Source: Otis tarda (taxonomy: Eukaryota > Chordata > Aves > Otidiformes > Otididae). Taken from it: 64,000 bases of DNA. Positions within the stretch are counted from its first letter, which is position 1, and the number at the start of each line of letters is the position of its first letter. Below the pieces are notes generated by a model, which was not told where the DNA came from, made no database searches, and was given only the letters and a program-made list of their open reading frames with translations. The stretch covers positions 92,607,963 through 92,671,962 of the forward strand of contig CM048554.1 in NCBI GenBank assembly GCA_026413225.1. Direction: 5' to 3'. The position numbers and the translations under genes were made by a program. Positions 52,203-62,814 of this stretch are shown here, one piece after another.

Positions 52203-55200
52203 CTGTTGAGAAAAACAAATCCTTCTTTATTAAACAGAAGCAGCCTGCGCAGTGAACTACCTGTGTATAGGCCATGTCTTGGAGACCTCATTGTCCCTGT
52301 ACTGTCTCATTTGTTGATTATATTGGGGCGTTCATGCAGCCGCCTCCACATCTCCGTTGGGATTCCCCTGGCATGAAGGATCCCAGTGCAGAAGAGGGAC
52401 AGCAGCATAGGACAAGTTAGGTACTGCAACATGCAATGGAGAATGAGGTGGGAGACAGCTAAGAAGTTCTCCTCTTGGGCAAGGTATGTGGAAAACCTGA
52501 CACACCGGTAGACACAGCCATCAGAATCACACACTATGCAGACAGCAAGGAGAAAGCCAGTGAAAAACGTAAGGATTCTGCTATTACCTAGATGTATGTA
52601 GTGAATAAGGATTAAATATCCAGTACTTCACAGTAGTTATTCAAGATACCTGGATCACTGAAGAAAAAGCTATAGGTCTGAAAAAACATTCATATCTATT
52701 TTTAAAAAGTCTGAAATTAGTTTTTATCGGACCCACGGCAACAATTTCAAAAGGGATTCAGCCCAGTTTTTATACTCTGTATTTGGTAAAAAGGTTTTGT
52801 GTAATCATTTAACCACTGCAGAATATGCCTATAAACACATTATCATCTCTCTCTCTCTCATTCTCTTTTGTTTATCTTTGTGTACGACGCAGGCTTAGTT
52901 CTCCAGGTTTTGAACAAGAGAGGCATTTTTTAACATGTGTTTCAGCATGGTTTAGTGAATGAGAATTTTAACATTCATTATTTTCTGGAAAAAAATACAG
53001 TAATCAATTATACCTCTCTAATGCTTCTCAGAGATTTTTGCTCTTCGTGTAGTTAATTTTGCACCTATTTTTAACCAGTGAGAGTGAAGGAATTGGCCTT
53101 ACAGGCTCAGCATATAGAGATGCTTTAATCATTCTTGGGTCACTTCTAGTAAAGAAATTCTAATGTAACAGAATCATAGAATAGTTTGTGTTGGAAGGGA
53201 CCCTTAAAGGTCATTTAGTCCAACCCTCCTGCAAGGAGCAGGAACATCTCCAACTAGAACAGGTTGCTCTGAGCCCCATTCAATCTGTCCTTGAATGTTT
53301 CCAGGGATGGGGCATCAACCACCTCTCTGAGCAACCTGTTCCAGTATTCCACCACCCTCAGTGTAAAAACATTTTTCCTTATATCTAGTCTAAACCTACC
53401 TCCTTCTATTTTAAAGCCATTACCCCTTGTCCTATAGCAACAGGCCCTGTTAAAGGTCTCACAAGAGTGGAATAGAGGGGCAGAATCACCTCCCTCAACC
53501 TGCTGGCCACGCTCCTCTTGATGCAGCCCAGGATGCGGTTGGCTTTCTGGGCTGCAAGCGCACATTGCCAGCTTATGTTGAGCTTCTTGTGCACTAGTAC
53601 CCCCAAGTCCTTCTCCTCAAGGCTGCTCTCAATCCATTCTCTGCCCAGCCTGGATTTGTGCTTGGGATTGCCACGACTCAGGTGCAGGACCTTGCACTTG
53701 GCCTTGTTGAACTTCAGGAGGTTGGCATGGGCCCACCTCTCCAGCCTGTCAAGGTCCCTCTGGATGGCATCCCCTCCCTCCAGCGTGCTGACCACACCAC
53801 ACAGCTTGGTATCATCAGCAAACTTGCTGAGGGTGTACTCCATCCCATTGTCCATGTCACCGATAAAGATGTTAAACAACGTCGGTCCCAATACCAACCC
53901 CTGAGAAATGTCACTCATCACTAGTTTCCACTTGGACACTGAGTCGTTAACCACAACTCTTTGAGTGCGGCCATCCAGATAATTCCTCATCCACCAAGCA
54001 GTCTCTCCAACTTAGAGACAAGGATGTCATGTGGGACAGTGTCAAATGCTTTGCACAAGTGCAGGTAGATGATGTCAGTTGATAATCCCTTATCCACCAA
54101 TGCTCTAATATCATCATGGAAGGCTACCAAATTGGTCAGGCATGATTTGCTTTTACTGAAGCCATGCTGGCTGTCACCAATGACTACCTTATTTTCCATG
54201 TGCCTTAGCATGGTTTTGTGGAGGATCTACCTCATCATCGTGCCAGGCACAGAAGTGAGACCAACTGGCCTGTAGTTCCCCGGGTCTCCTTTGTTTCCCT
54301 TTTTAAAAATGGGAGTCATATATCCCCTTTTCCAGTCAGTGGGAGCCTCACTGGACTGCCACGACTTCTCAAATATGATAGACAGCGGCTTGGAAACTTC
54401 ATCCACCAGTTTCCTCAGGACTCGAGGATACATCTCATCAAGTTCCATGGACTTGTGCACCTTCAGGTTCCTTAGATGGTCTTGAATCTGCTTTTCTCCT
54501 ACAGTGAGTGGTTCTTCATTCTCCTAGTCCCGGTCTTTGCTTTCTGCAACTTGGACAATGTGGCTAGAGTACTTGTTGGTGAAAACTGAGGCAAAAAAGT
54601 TGTTTAGTACCTCAGCCTTCTCCATGTCCTGGGTTACCAGGCTTCCCATTCCCTTACGGAGAGGGCCCACATTCTCCCTGGTCTTCCTTTTGTCCCCAGT
54701 GTACCTAAAGAAGCTTTTCTTGTTGCCCTTGTCATCCCTGGCCAGGTGTTATTCTGTCAGGGCTTTAGCCTTCCTTACCTGATCCCTGGCTGCTCAGACA
54801 ATCTCTCTGTATTCCTCTCGGGCTACTTGTCCTTGCTTCCACCTTCTGTATGCTTCCTTTTTGGTTTTTAGTTGGTCCAGGAGCTCCTTGTTCATCCATG
54901 CAGGCTGCCTGGCTTTTTGCCCAACGTCCTCTTTGTTGGGACACATTGCTCCTGAGCTTAGAGGCAGTGATCCTTGAATATTAACCAGCTTTCTTGGGCC
55001 CCTCTTCCCTCCAGGGCTTTATCATATGGTACTCTGCACAACAGATCCCTGAAGAGGCCTAAGTCTGCAATGCGAAGTCCAGGGTGGAGAGCTTGCTTTG
55101 TGCTCATTAACTATGTTTCTACATGAGTAGAAATCACTCCTTAACAATTAGAAACTACTCTCCTTCCCATGCCATGTCCCTGTCCAAGGTGACCTGCTTC

Positions 55201-57053
55201 ACCAATTTCTTAAAATCCAGAATGATCAGATGATTAGCAACAGTGTCAAAGTTGCTCTGAACTGAGACAGAGTTCAAGATGTCTAGAGAGGCTATCCGCC
55301 ATTGCTGAAGGTGAGTTCAGAGCTCTTCCACATTCTAGACTCAAATGACTCTCAAACACTGGTGAAAAACAAAAAGAATCACCTATAGAGAAGATAAATG
55401 TGCCCCTTGGTATGCTCTAAAGCACAAGGCATACCCAAGGCTTTTCACCAGGAAACATTCAGAGCTGAAGCACAAGGTGCGCAGCTCAGTATGATAATTC
55501 TCCATCCAATACACAACCTGAAAAGCTAGGGAATATGGTCTCAACCCAGACTCATAGGCCCCTCTTGCCTAGCAATGCAGGCTTTGTAGAATATGCTACT
55601 CTTCCCTACCATTTAAATCTACACTCATATATACGCTATTTCTTGTACGGTTACTTTTCCTGTGTACATGAAAGATGTACATTTTACGGTCAAACATTAA
55701 AAGCATTACAAAGCAAAATATACTGATTGGAAATTCATAGTAAGCTATACCATATACACATATTGCAGTGAGTTATCATACCCTAACTCACAAAACATCA
55801 CACATGCAACTGATTACTTTCCTCCTTATTGTTTAACAATATATTAAGTTTCTAGTGTAATAAACTCATGGAAGGAAACACCCTAAACATTTTTTTTTAC
55901 AGTAATCTTAGAAATAAACAAAATGTATGGGGTCATTTCCACACATTAATAAAGGCATCTAGGGAGACATTGGAGCAATTTTGAAATCAAAATAGTTTAG
56001 ATTATGGAAGAACAAAAGGATTAAATTCATTTCTTAACTTCACTCTCAGGAGTAAATCATACACTGTTGGATTTTCAAACTTTCAACTAAAAATGGTTTC
56101 TGGGGAATAGATAAAAGCTTTTTCACCTCATTTAGTGGTTCAATCAGCCTCTTCAAATAATAAGTAAGAAGTAACACATTAGAAAAATAGTAGAACCTCA
56201 GGGGAATCAGGCTGTTTCTTAAATTGCATTTTATTTAGTAGAACTAATTTCTCTCAGATTAATACCAACAAACATCTGAACATAATGAAGGATAGCCTGT
56301 ACAGCTTGGTACCAAGCAGTAAGATGAAATGTGACATTTTATTGTGACCAGCATTTGTAGTTAATTTAAAAGCTCGTTTAAACTAATGAAATCCAAAGTA
56401 CTATATAAATCTTCTGGATGCCAGCACAGCTTACAGGATGTGATTTCAATAACATGGAAACCTCCTGGAGCTAATGTAGATCTTCCAAATTTCATGCTCC
56501 ATCAAAAATCTACGTAATAATGAGGACAAAGTACACTATTAAGTTAAGACAAACTGCCAACAGAGGCACTAGGTTAGTTTCTCTAAAGCCTACTCCCCTT
56601 TCTTATCTTAGTTTTATCTTAGCCTTTCAGGAGTTTGAGGATCCACATATGGAAAGAATAGAAAGAGGTTTCTCTCCTTGGAAAGAAAGTAAGCACAGAT
56701 ATTTATCCCACTTGCTTGTAAAATCTGATTAATTATTTTTCCATGGGTATCACTTCTTATTCTTAATTTGAGATCTTTTGTTATGAATATTTTATATAAT
56801 CAAAGTAACCCTCTAATTGTTTTTTATTATCCTTGCCAAAATACTAAAACCAGTAGTCCAGGTTTAAGATGCTAATATTGCAAAGAATGCAAAGCCTGCA
56901 TGTAACCAAAGCTGTTACAGCAAAACAAAATTTAGTAGTTGTTATGTAAAACACAAATGGTTCCATTTTTCTTTTTCTTTCCCTTTTTTTTTTTTTATAA
57001 TATATAGTGCTCATTTAGAAAGTATAACAAAACCACTTGAGACAAGATATTAC
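52203..57053 (-). other. CD109 intron (4.85 kb) with large CR1 insertion
   Basis: About 1.9 kb of this intron is the CR1 at 53170-55085. The remainder (52203-53169 and 55086-57053) is AT-rich with a short CT-repeat near 52848-52860 and no other recognisable feature. No missing exon is needed, since the coding phase is continuous across it. Confidence 0.8.
53170..55085 (-). mobile_element. CR1 LINE, 5'-truncated, degenerate reverse transcriptase plus 3' end
   Basis: The element reads on the minus strand from about 55085 to 53170. It starts inside ORF2 and continues through the reverse transcriptase to the CR1 3' end (AGAATCATAGAATAG on the plus strand). Recognisable pieces are [20 protein letters not shown] (54227-54460), then [20 protein letters not shown] and a [11 protein letters not shown] block (53987-54211). 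Next come [20 protein letters not shown] and [20 protein letters not shown] (53406-53990), and last the RANRILG-like thumb region. Frameshifts and stops near 53990, 54215 and 54480 break it, and the piece between KLER and LDGRTQ is shortened. It lies in the CD109 sense orientation within an intron and is inactive. The 5' limit is approximate. Confidence 0.93.
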
Positions 57054-57244
57054 CTGAGTAGATGAAAATCCCCCAAGGTGATTTCTTTGCTGACTTAACC
57101 ATTTCATAATAGGGATCCCTTCTGCCAATCTGTCTTGATGAAAGTGCGAGAGCAGAGCATACGCTGCAAGTTCAATATCAATGGACCGTGGCTGCCACGA
57201 ATCAGAGATTTCAGAAGCAGGTGTTATCCAGAAACGAAATTCTC
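57054..57244 (-). CDS. CD109: CD109 coding exon (thioester domain, C-terminal part)
   Basis: The 191-base exon completes a Gly codon and encodes [30 protein letters not shown], then [13 protein letters not shown] and LGGFSSTQ. The motif 'W-PRS-DIE-AAYALL' followed by 'G-PI-RWL--QRN-LGGF-STQDT' is one of the strongest signatures of the alpha-2-macroglobulin family. It closes the last helices of the thioester domain. The acceptor is TTTTACAG and the donor GTAATATC. It is followed by a 4.85 kb intron that holds a large CR1 insertion. Confidence 0.97.
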
Positions 57245-58359
57245 CTGTAAAAGTAACCAATAATAACCTCAGATCCACAGACTGAAGTCTAAGACTTCTA
57301 GGAAAGACTTAAGGGAAACATCCTAATTAGTGCTTACATATGGGATCTAGCAAGGTTCTTTAAAATTGTGTTAGTGTTTAGGCATATGTCCCATAAAGGA
57401 CTGACTTAAGCACTTCCTCAGCAATGGCTGAATCTAGATACAAAAAAAAAAGTTGGAGTCCAAATAGTCACTCCCATTGATTTCAGTCAACTTTACATTG
57501 ATCCTCATATAAAGGAGCCCTTGTGAAAAGGCCACCTTGTTGCTGGGGTGCTCTTTTATCTTTGAGACTAGAGAAGGCACCTCAGGCAGCACAGCTGCTC
57601 ACTAGGCTCATTTTAGTGAAGCCCTCCAAAAAAAGTTATTTCCTTCCTTCCTAAAAGTGACTGTCTGAAAAGTCTAACTCAGCAAACACAAAGGGACACC
57701 CAAGAGGCTCTGTATCAACATTAATTCCTTCAGATTTTCCAAGAGGACAGTTAATATTTTGCACCAAAACTTCAATTTCTTATACTCCCTATAGTCTGTT
57801 CTTCCCCCAAAACAAGGAACGAAATTCAGTCGTGCTGAACTTGGAAGAAGTTAAACATAACAGCACTATGAGTCCCTACAGAAAAACGCAACAGACCTCT
57901 CTATTGTCTTACAGAAAGTCCAATCCTTCAAGTCTTCATTCTGATACTGATTTTAACTAACTGCCTACATACAACCTCCTGATCTATCCAACTTTGGAAT
58001 AGCTAACCTCATCCGTCTCTCTCTAACCAGGCTGATCTTACAAGTGCACGTCATAACACAGGAAAACTGACAAGTAATGTTCTTCAACAGCACCATAGTA
58101 CTCCCATCAGGAACACGGTAACTGAGACTGAAAGGCGGAGCTCTGTTGTAAATTGTCATTCATTTACGGACACTTCTCATTAAGGCTGTCTTGGAAGTTC
58201 TTGGCTTCTTATTCATTATATCATACTCAAACCAGATTCGATTTCAGAAGAAGGATACTCTTAATCTCTAATTCCACATGCAGCTGTAGATATAAGATAG
58301 GTGTTTTTAAGTTTGACAAAAATTAATCAGTATAACTGTATAAGATAGCTGTGCAATAC
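57245..58359 (-). other. CD109 intron (1.1 kb)
   Basis: Ordinary intronic sequence. A 64-codon minus-strand frame at 57965-58159 has no recognisable domain, and no repeat was identified. Confidence 0.8.
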
Positions 58360-58525
58360 CTTGGTGTTCTGCTCTCTGGTTCAGTATATTCAGTGCTTCC
58401 TTTGCTTTTGTACTTTTTGCCCAGGACAATGCATATGTCACAAGTGCCAAAGTGTAATTATCCGAAATGCCTTCATCTAATTTATCTTCTAGAAAGTTTG
58501 TAGAACTCTTGATAACATAAGCATG
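58360..58525 (-). CDS. CD109: CD109 coding exon (thioester domain)
   Basis: The 166-base exon encodes 55 residues plus the first base of a split Gly codon. It contains FLEDKLDEGISDNYTLALVT, then AKEALNILNQRAEHQ. The pattern 'D-YTLAL-TYAL' followed by a KA-EAL-L helix is characteristic of the thioester-domain barrel in CD109 and alpha-2-macroglobulin. The acceptor ends TTTCCAG and the donor begins GTATTGC. It has no stop and joins in phase to the exon at 57054. It is too fragmented by frame context to appear as a Met-initiated ORF, so it was found by reading the splice borders and the family pattern. Confidence 0.94.
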
Positions 58526-59061
58526 CTGGAAATGAAGATCATATTGAATAATATACAGTGAATAAAATGTATATTGAAATATTGTAATTTAAAAGAAAAA
58601 ATTATACAGAAACAGAAACACGTTTACAGAAATCAAACAACAATCAAGAAATACTTAAAATCTCTTTCAGAGTCACAGGCACGAAGCCCAAAGGCAAGCC
58701 ATTTGATCTGGCACTGTCTTCTATGAACATGAGTAATCTCAATTAAATCAATTGGAATGACTTAACAACTCTAAGCATAGTTCCCTCCATAAATTTCTTT
58801 GCAAGTTCTTGGACTAAAGCCATGACAATATTCTTGCTAAAAGCAACTGCCTTTAGATTTTGCAAAGGCACATAAAATTAAAGGGCCTAACAGCACAACT
58901 TTGTATTGTCTCTGGTTACAGAGAAGTTTAACAAAACCAGGTTAATTTTTTTCTCTGTTCAGATGCCCTCTATTTCCTTAAACAACCAAGTGTTTGCCAG
59001 GTAGTATGACAACTTATGAGGGGTTCCAGTAACAATGAATTCTATTTATGAATTCCAATAC
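58526..59061 (-). other. CD109 intron (0.54 kb)
   Basis: Short AT-rich intron between two thioester-domain exons. Nothing recognisable inside. Confidence 0.8.
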
Positions 59062-59290
59062 CTGTTTATCTGCGAACCCTAGGAGGGACGACATGATGTA
59101 AGCTGTGAGAGTGACTGGATTATTGGTGCCTCCTTGAAGATCACTGTGTAACACCTTCCCAGGCTCATGAAATTCTCCATTTAATTTCTGATGCCGGACA
59201 ATCCATTTAGCTGTATCCATGAGTACGTCTTGGTCAATATCTATGAATGGACGAGCTTGAAGGAAACATCTTAATACAAAAGCTGATAAC
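59062..59290 (-). CDS. CD109: CD109 coding exon (thioester domain)
   Basis: The 229-base exon begins with the G completing the split Trp codon and encodes 76 residues. They start LSAFVLRCFLQA, pass through HQKLNGEFHEPGKV and LQGG, and end in PVTLTAYIMSSLLGFADKQ. The GEF-EPG-V and NSPVTLTAY-like signatures are typical of the thioester-containing domain of this family. The acceptor reads CCCCAAG and the donor GTATTG, a GT donor with a weak match beyond the first bases. The frame is open throughout, and the phase matches both neighbours. An ATG-initiated frame from 59220 is only an internal Met of this exon, not a start. Confidence 0.95.
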
Positions 59291-60616
59291 CTTGGGGAAA
59301 AGGTTAATCAAATATGACAAAATTAGCAATGTATTACAGCTTCTTCTGTTTAAGATGATATAAGAATACTGTGATGCATAAGGTGTTCTACGCACATCTC
59401 CCAAGCACAGGGGAAAATACATGCCTCACTCAGACAAGCAAGTAGACTAAGCTTAATCCTAAATATCATCCCTTTTGCAGCTGTTATGTTTCAAAAATAA
59501 ATACAGAGGACAGACTCCAGGTCTGTCAGCACATGTACATCTTTTTTCAAACATTGCTTTCCTGCCTCTGCTGCTAGGCTAAAGTGGCAAAAGTCACTGT
59601 TTACAAAGTAATGTAGTTGTGAGTGTGATGTTAATTGATTGTTAATCAATTGATCAAGATTGTTAATCTTGATTATCCCTGTAATTATATCATCGGAACA
59701 CTCTTTGTTGTTTTACTCGTTAATAACCCCAAATTCAGCTTTGACTCCCTTCTTTGCCAAACATGCATTCATGTAACCTACTACTGCACTATTTAAGTAC
59801 CAGAGTTGCCAGTACAGATAAATTATCTTCATGTTCCAATCCATCAACACTGAGTTTAAGGCAAATCCTGCTGATGTCAATAAAAGATGCTGACTGACTC
59901 CAGCAGGCGTGGCTCAACCAGTGACACAGTTACTGAGATGGTTCTATTCAAAGTCAGCAAGGTATAATGAAATGTATAATTAAATATATAAGTATATTTA
60001 AACTAACTGAACATAGATTAGCTGAACAAAGTGCTGGAACTTGTCTCTGTTATCTATCTAGCCTCCACTACTATTCTCACTATGCTTCTCAGGGTGAAAC
60101 TCAGTATTGAAAAGGCTTTTTCATCCGTATTTACAGTCTCAAAAAAAAGGAGGTGTAAGAGAGGTAAGGAGGACAAATTTTTCCACCAGTAGCTCTGTTC
60201 ACACCCTAGGAAAGACTCAGTCTTCAGCCTCCAGTATGGAGAGAACTGAAAATCTGTTCGAAGTAGTGATGATGAGAGCCCTAAATGGTTTCAGTCAACT
60301 TCCAGAATAAGTCATTTAATTACTATTCTTCATTCCTTTGTGAAAAGCAACAGAAAGACTTTCAGACCAGCCATTCCTCTGGATTAAATAATTCATTTTT
60401 CATCTTTTGTAAAATTAAAAAGCCTTGTCCTAATAATGGCTGTGACAGCATGTTATCCAACAGAATGACCTTAGAGTTGGCCTAAACACTTAAGGAAAAT
60501 CAGGCAGAAGGCTAATACATCTGGAAATTTTTACTAGCCTCACAAAAAAAAATTTAGTTGCAGGGAAAATATCTAAAATACTCAAATTCCACAGTGAATC
60601 TGGCAGAACTACTTAC
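59291..60616 (-). other. CD109 intron (1.3 kb) with twin hairpins
   Basis: The only notable structure is the pair of adjacent perfect inverted repeats at 59633-59673. The rest shows no repeat family or exon. Confidence 0.8.
59633..59673. repeat. Two adjacent perfect inverted repeats with identical loops
   Basis: At 59633-59651 an 8-bp stem (AATTGATT / AATCAATT) encloses a GTT loop. One base later, at 59653-59673, a 9-bp stem (ATCAAGATT / AATCTTGAT) encloses another GTT loop. The two hairpins share a GATTGTTAATC core, which suggests a local duplication with divergence or a template-switch origin. Function is unknown. Confidence 0.8.
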
Positions 60617-60698
60617 CATGTGCTCCCAGAGGGATCTTCATTTCCAAAGGCACTAAAAGAGCCATCATCCCTCTGGAAAAGCAGCTCTCTCTGGTAGC
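60617..60698 (-). CDS. CD109: CD109 coding exon (thioester domain), first of ten in the window
   Basis: This 82-base exon encodes a peptide reading [18 protein letters not shown] followed by a segment ending in GSTW. It matches the conserved thioester-domain helical barrel of alpha-2-macroglobulin-family proteins, and CD109 most closely. In gene direction an AG acceptor precedes position 60698 and a GTAAGT donor follows position 60617. It enters with two bases completing a split glycine codon and leaves with TG, which the next exon completes to Trp. CD109 is a GPI-anchored surface protein reported to bind TGF-beta and dampen its signalling. The thioester motif itself lies in earlier exons beyond the right edge; I found no further exon between 60699 and 64000. 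Confidence 0.93.
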
Positions 60699-61487
60699 CT
60701 GAAGTGGAAAAGCAGAGACAGGTATTGAACACATTCCTAACATGTGGGTTCCAGCACAAACTTTATGCTGACGTGAAGCAAGGCACTTTCTAAGGCTGAG
60801 AAGGGCAGAACATGAGCTCTTATTTCATAAAATATCTCCCAAACATGTAGGAACACACAAAACTGCACAGAAGATGATGAGAAAGAGCAGCAGTAACACA
60901 AAGAATCTATCTACAAAAGCAGAACCAGAAGCTCTTTCTTCCGCTCATCTGCTACACAAATACAACAGTGCAGTGCAGAAAGACAAGTTCCCAAATAACT
61001 TGGTGCCTCCAAAAGCAAAGCAGTGAGTGCAGAGCAGAGCAGAGCAGCAGGTATAGTTCTGTGCTTTGTCGCTTTGGGAGCTGGAGTTGTGTACCTACAG
61101 AAACACTCTATCTTTCCAGCAGAAGGTAGAAGAAACAAAAATAAAGTCTTTTCCAACTGGAAGGGCAAGGGTACAGCAAAGACACAAACACTGATGAAAA
61201 ATAGACATTTTCAGCAACTTGTTTTTGCCAAATCAAAAGAACTAACTAGCAGAAAAGCATGCTGGAAGAGGCTGTTCTGAAATGAACCTGAAGATCCCAA
61301 AATCCTGAGAAGGATCCATTTAAAATGCATCTGCAGTTTTTTTCAGTATCCAGAATAAGTAGAGCTTTCTCCTGACTGCTGAACATCTATAATGAAAAGG
61401 CTCCAAGGGCTCACTAGCTGCTCATGACCACCAGAGCCGACTTCAGTGCAGAAACAATGTTCGCTAACGTTAGAAATGAAGAGCTTC
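60699..61487 (-). other. CD109 intronic sequence right of the first visible exon
   Basis: This is intron upstream (in gene direction) of the exon at 60617-60698. Plus-strand frames such as 61023-61280 show no family resemblance. No preceding CD109 exon was found here. Confidence 0.7.
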
Positions 61488-62347
61488 CTATGTGTCATAG
61501 TTCAGCCCCGATCAGGACCAGACTACGCAGTCTCTCTCTCACTCCCCCCACCCTCCCAGAGAATAGGGGGAGATGATATAAGGAAAAACAGCTCGAGGAT
61601 TGAGAAGGACAGGAAGAAATCTTTAAAGTTACCATTACGAGCAAAACAGACTCGACTTGGGGAAAACTATTCATTTATTTCTAAAACTAGCAGGACAATG
61701 AGACGGGGCACAAGATAACCTCCCCCCACCCCTCCCTCTTCCCGGGCTTAACATTATCTGTACTACCTCCCCCTCCCCAAGCAGCACAGGGGGGAAGACG
61801 GAATGGGGGTCGCGGTCAGTTCATCACACGTTGTTTTACGCCACTGCTTCATTGTCAGGGGAAGAACTCCTCACATTCCTCCCCTGCTCCAGCGTGGGGT
61901 CCCTTCCACGGGCCACAGTCCTTCGTGAAACTGCTCCGGCATGGGTTCTCTCTTCCATGGGGTGCAGTCCCTCTAGAACAGCTGCCCCAGCAGGCCCTCC
62001 ACGGGCCACAGCCTCCTTCAGGCATCCACCTGCTCCGGCGTGGGGTCCTCCACAGGCTGCAGGTGGATCTCTGCTCCTCTGTGGACCTCCATGGGCTGCA
62101 GGGGGACAACCTGCTCCACCATGGTCTTCACCACGGGCTGCAGAGGAATCTTGGCCAGGAACCGCATTACTCCTCCCCCTCCTTCTTCACTGACCTTGGC
62201 GTCTGCAGGCATTCCTCACAAAAACAGCAGCAGGTCCACCCTAGGCCAAGGCTGAGTCCACTGAACAAAGGGGAGCGACTTCTAGCAGTTTCCTACGGAA
62301 GCTACCACCTGAGGCCCTCCCGCACTAAATAAAACCACAACACTATG
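61488..62347 (-). mobile_element. Solo LTR of an avian ERV (ERVL-like), internally deleted, with 5-bp target duplication
   Basis: The LTR spans 61493-62342 (850 bases). It begins TGTCATAGTTCAGCC and ends ACCACAACA on the plus strand, giving the canonical TG...CA ends. The five bases CTATG flank it on both sides (61488-61492 and 62343-62347), marking integration. The sense strand is probably minus, since an AATAAA lies at 61674-61679 about 180 bases before the CTATGACA end. It matches the LTR at 5899-7028 nearly throughout but lacks about 280 bases in the middle, joined near 62220-62240. There is no internal retroviral sequence and no coding gene. It lies in a CD109 intron in the same sense. 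The ERVL label rests on the 5-bp duplication and resemblance to common bird LTRs. Confidence 0.93.
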
Positions 62348-62814
62348 ATATGTTACTCACTGTATTTTCTGATATCTAAAGCCTTCCTTCCCTTATATTT
62401 TGCTTGCCATTTGTGTATCCAGAACAAAAATCATACCTATTTATAGTACTTCAGAAGACATCTTTTCTTCTTTCTCTCTACCCTGTCTTTCCCCTGGCTT
62501 TACTGTTTTGGCTGTTATAATTAAGAAAGTATATTCATTAGTCTAACACCTAATAGATAGAAACATAATACTGAACTAGCCAGGTAGAAGGAAAACTCTC
62601 AGGCAACCATCATTGAGTCCTACACAAATACAACCCGAGAGGTCCATCCAACTACAATCGTTTGCCTGCAAAACATTCTTTGTTCTCACTGACAAAGAGC
62701 TAATCGTGAGCTTATATACTATCCTGAATATAGATACATAGTGAGTGAACCAAAGGCTTCATTACTGAGGAACAAATGGTCTGGTCCCTCAAACTAAGTT
62801 ACAGCATAAGATTA
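62348..62814. other. Intronic sequence between solo LTR and CR1
   Basis: AT-rich, with no recognisable exon or repeat. A GTGAGT-like site near 62355 (minus strand) is not preceded by the peptide expected for the missing CD109 exon. Confidence 0.6.

Noticed and set aside
52081..52275. 64-codon minus-strand frame in the CD109 region
   Set aside because: It overlaps the real exon at 52047-52202 in a different frame and has no family resemblance. It is a shadow.
53518..53924. Plus-strand frames of 128 and 88 codons
   Set aside because: They are antisense shadows of the CR1 reverse transcriptase.
61831..62332. Frames of 120 and 135 codons in the second LTR
   Set aside because: Same explanation as for the first LTR; noncoding LTR sequence.
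5899..62342. The two similar LTRs as the ends of one giant provirus
   Set aside because: Each has its own 5-bp target duplication (GCTAT and CTATG). No viral gene lies between them, and CD109 does.
62341..62400. GTGAGT-like donor as the end of the preceding CD109 exon
   Set aside because: The bases before it do not encode the expected helix ending in a Gly split codon, and no acceptor or open frame supports it.
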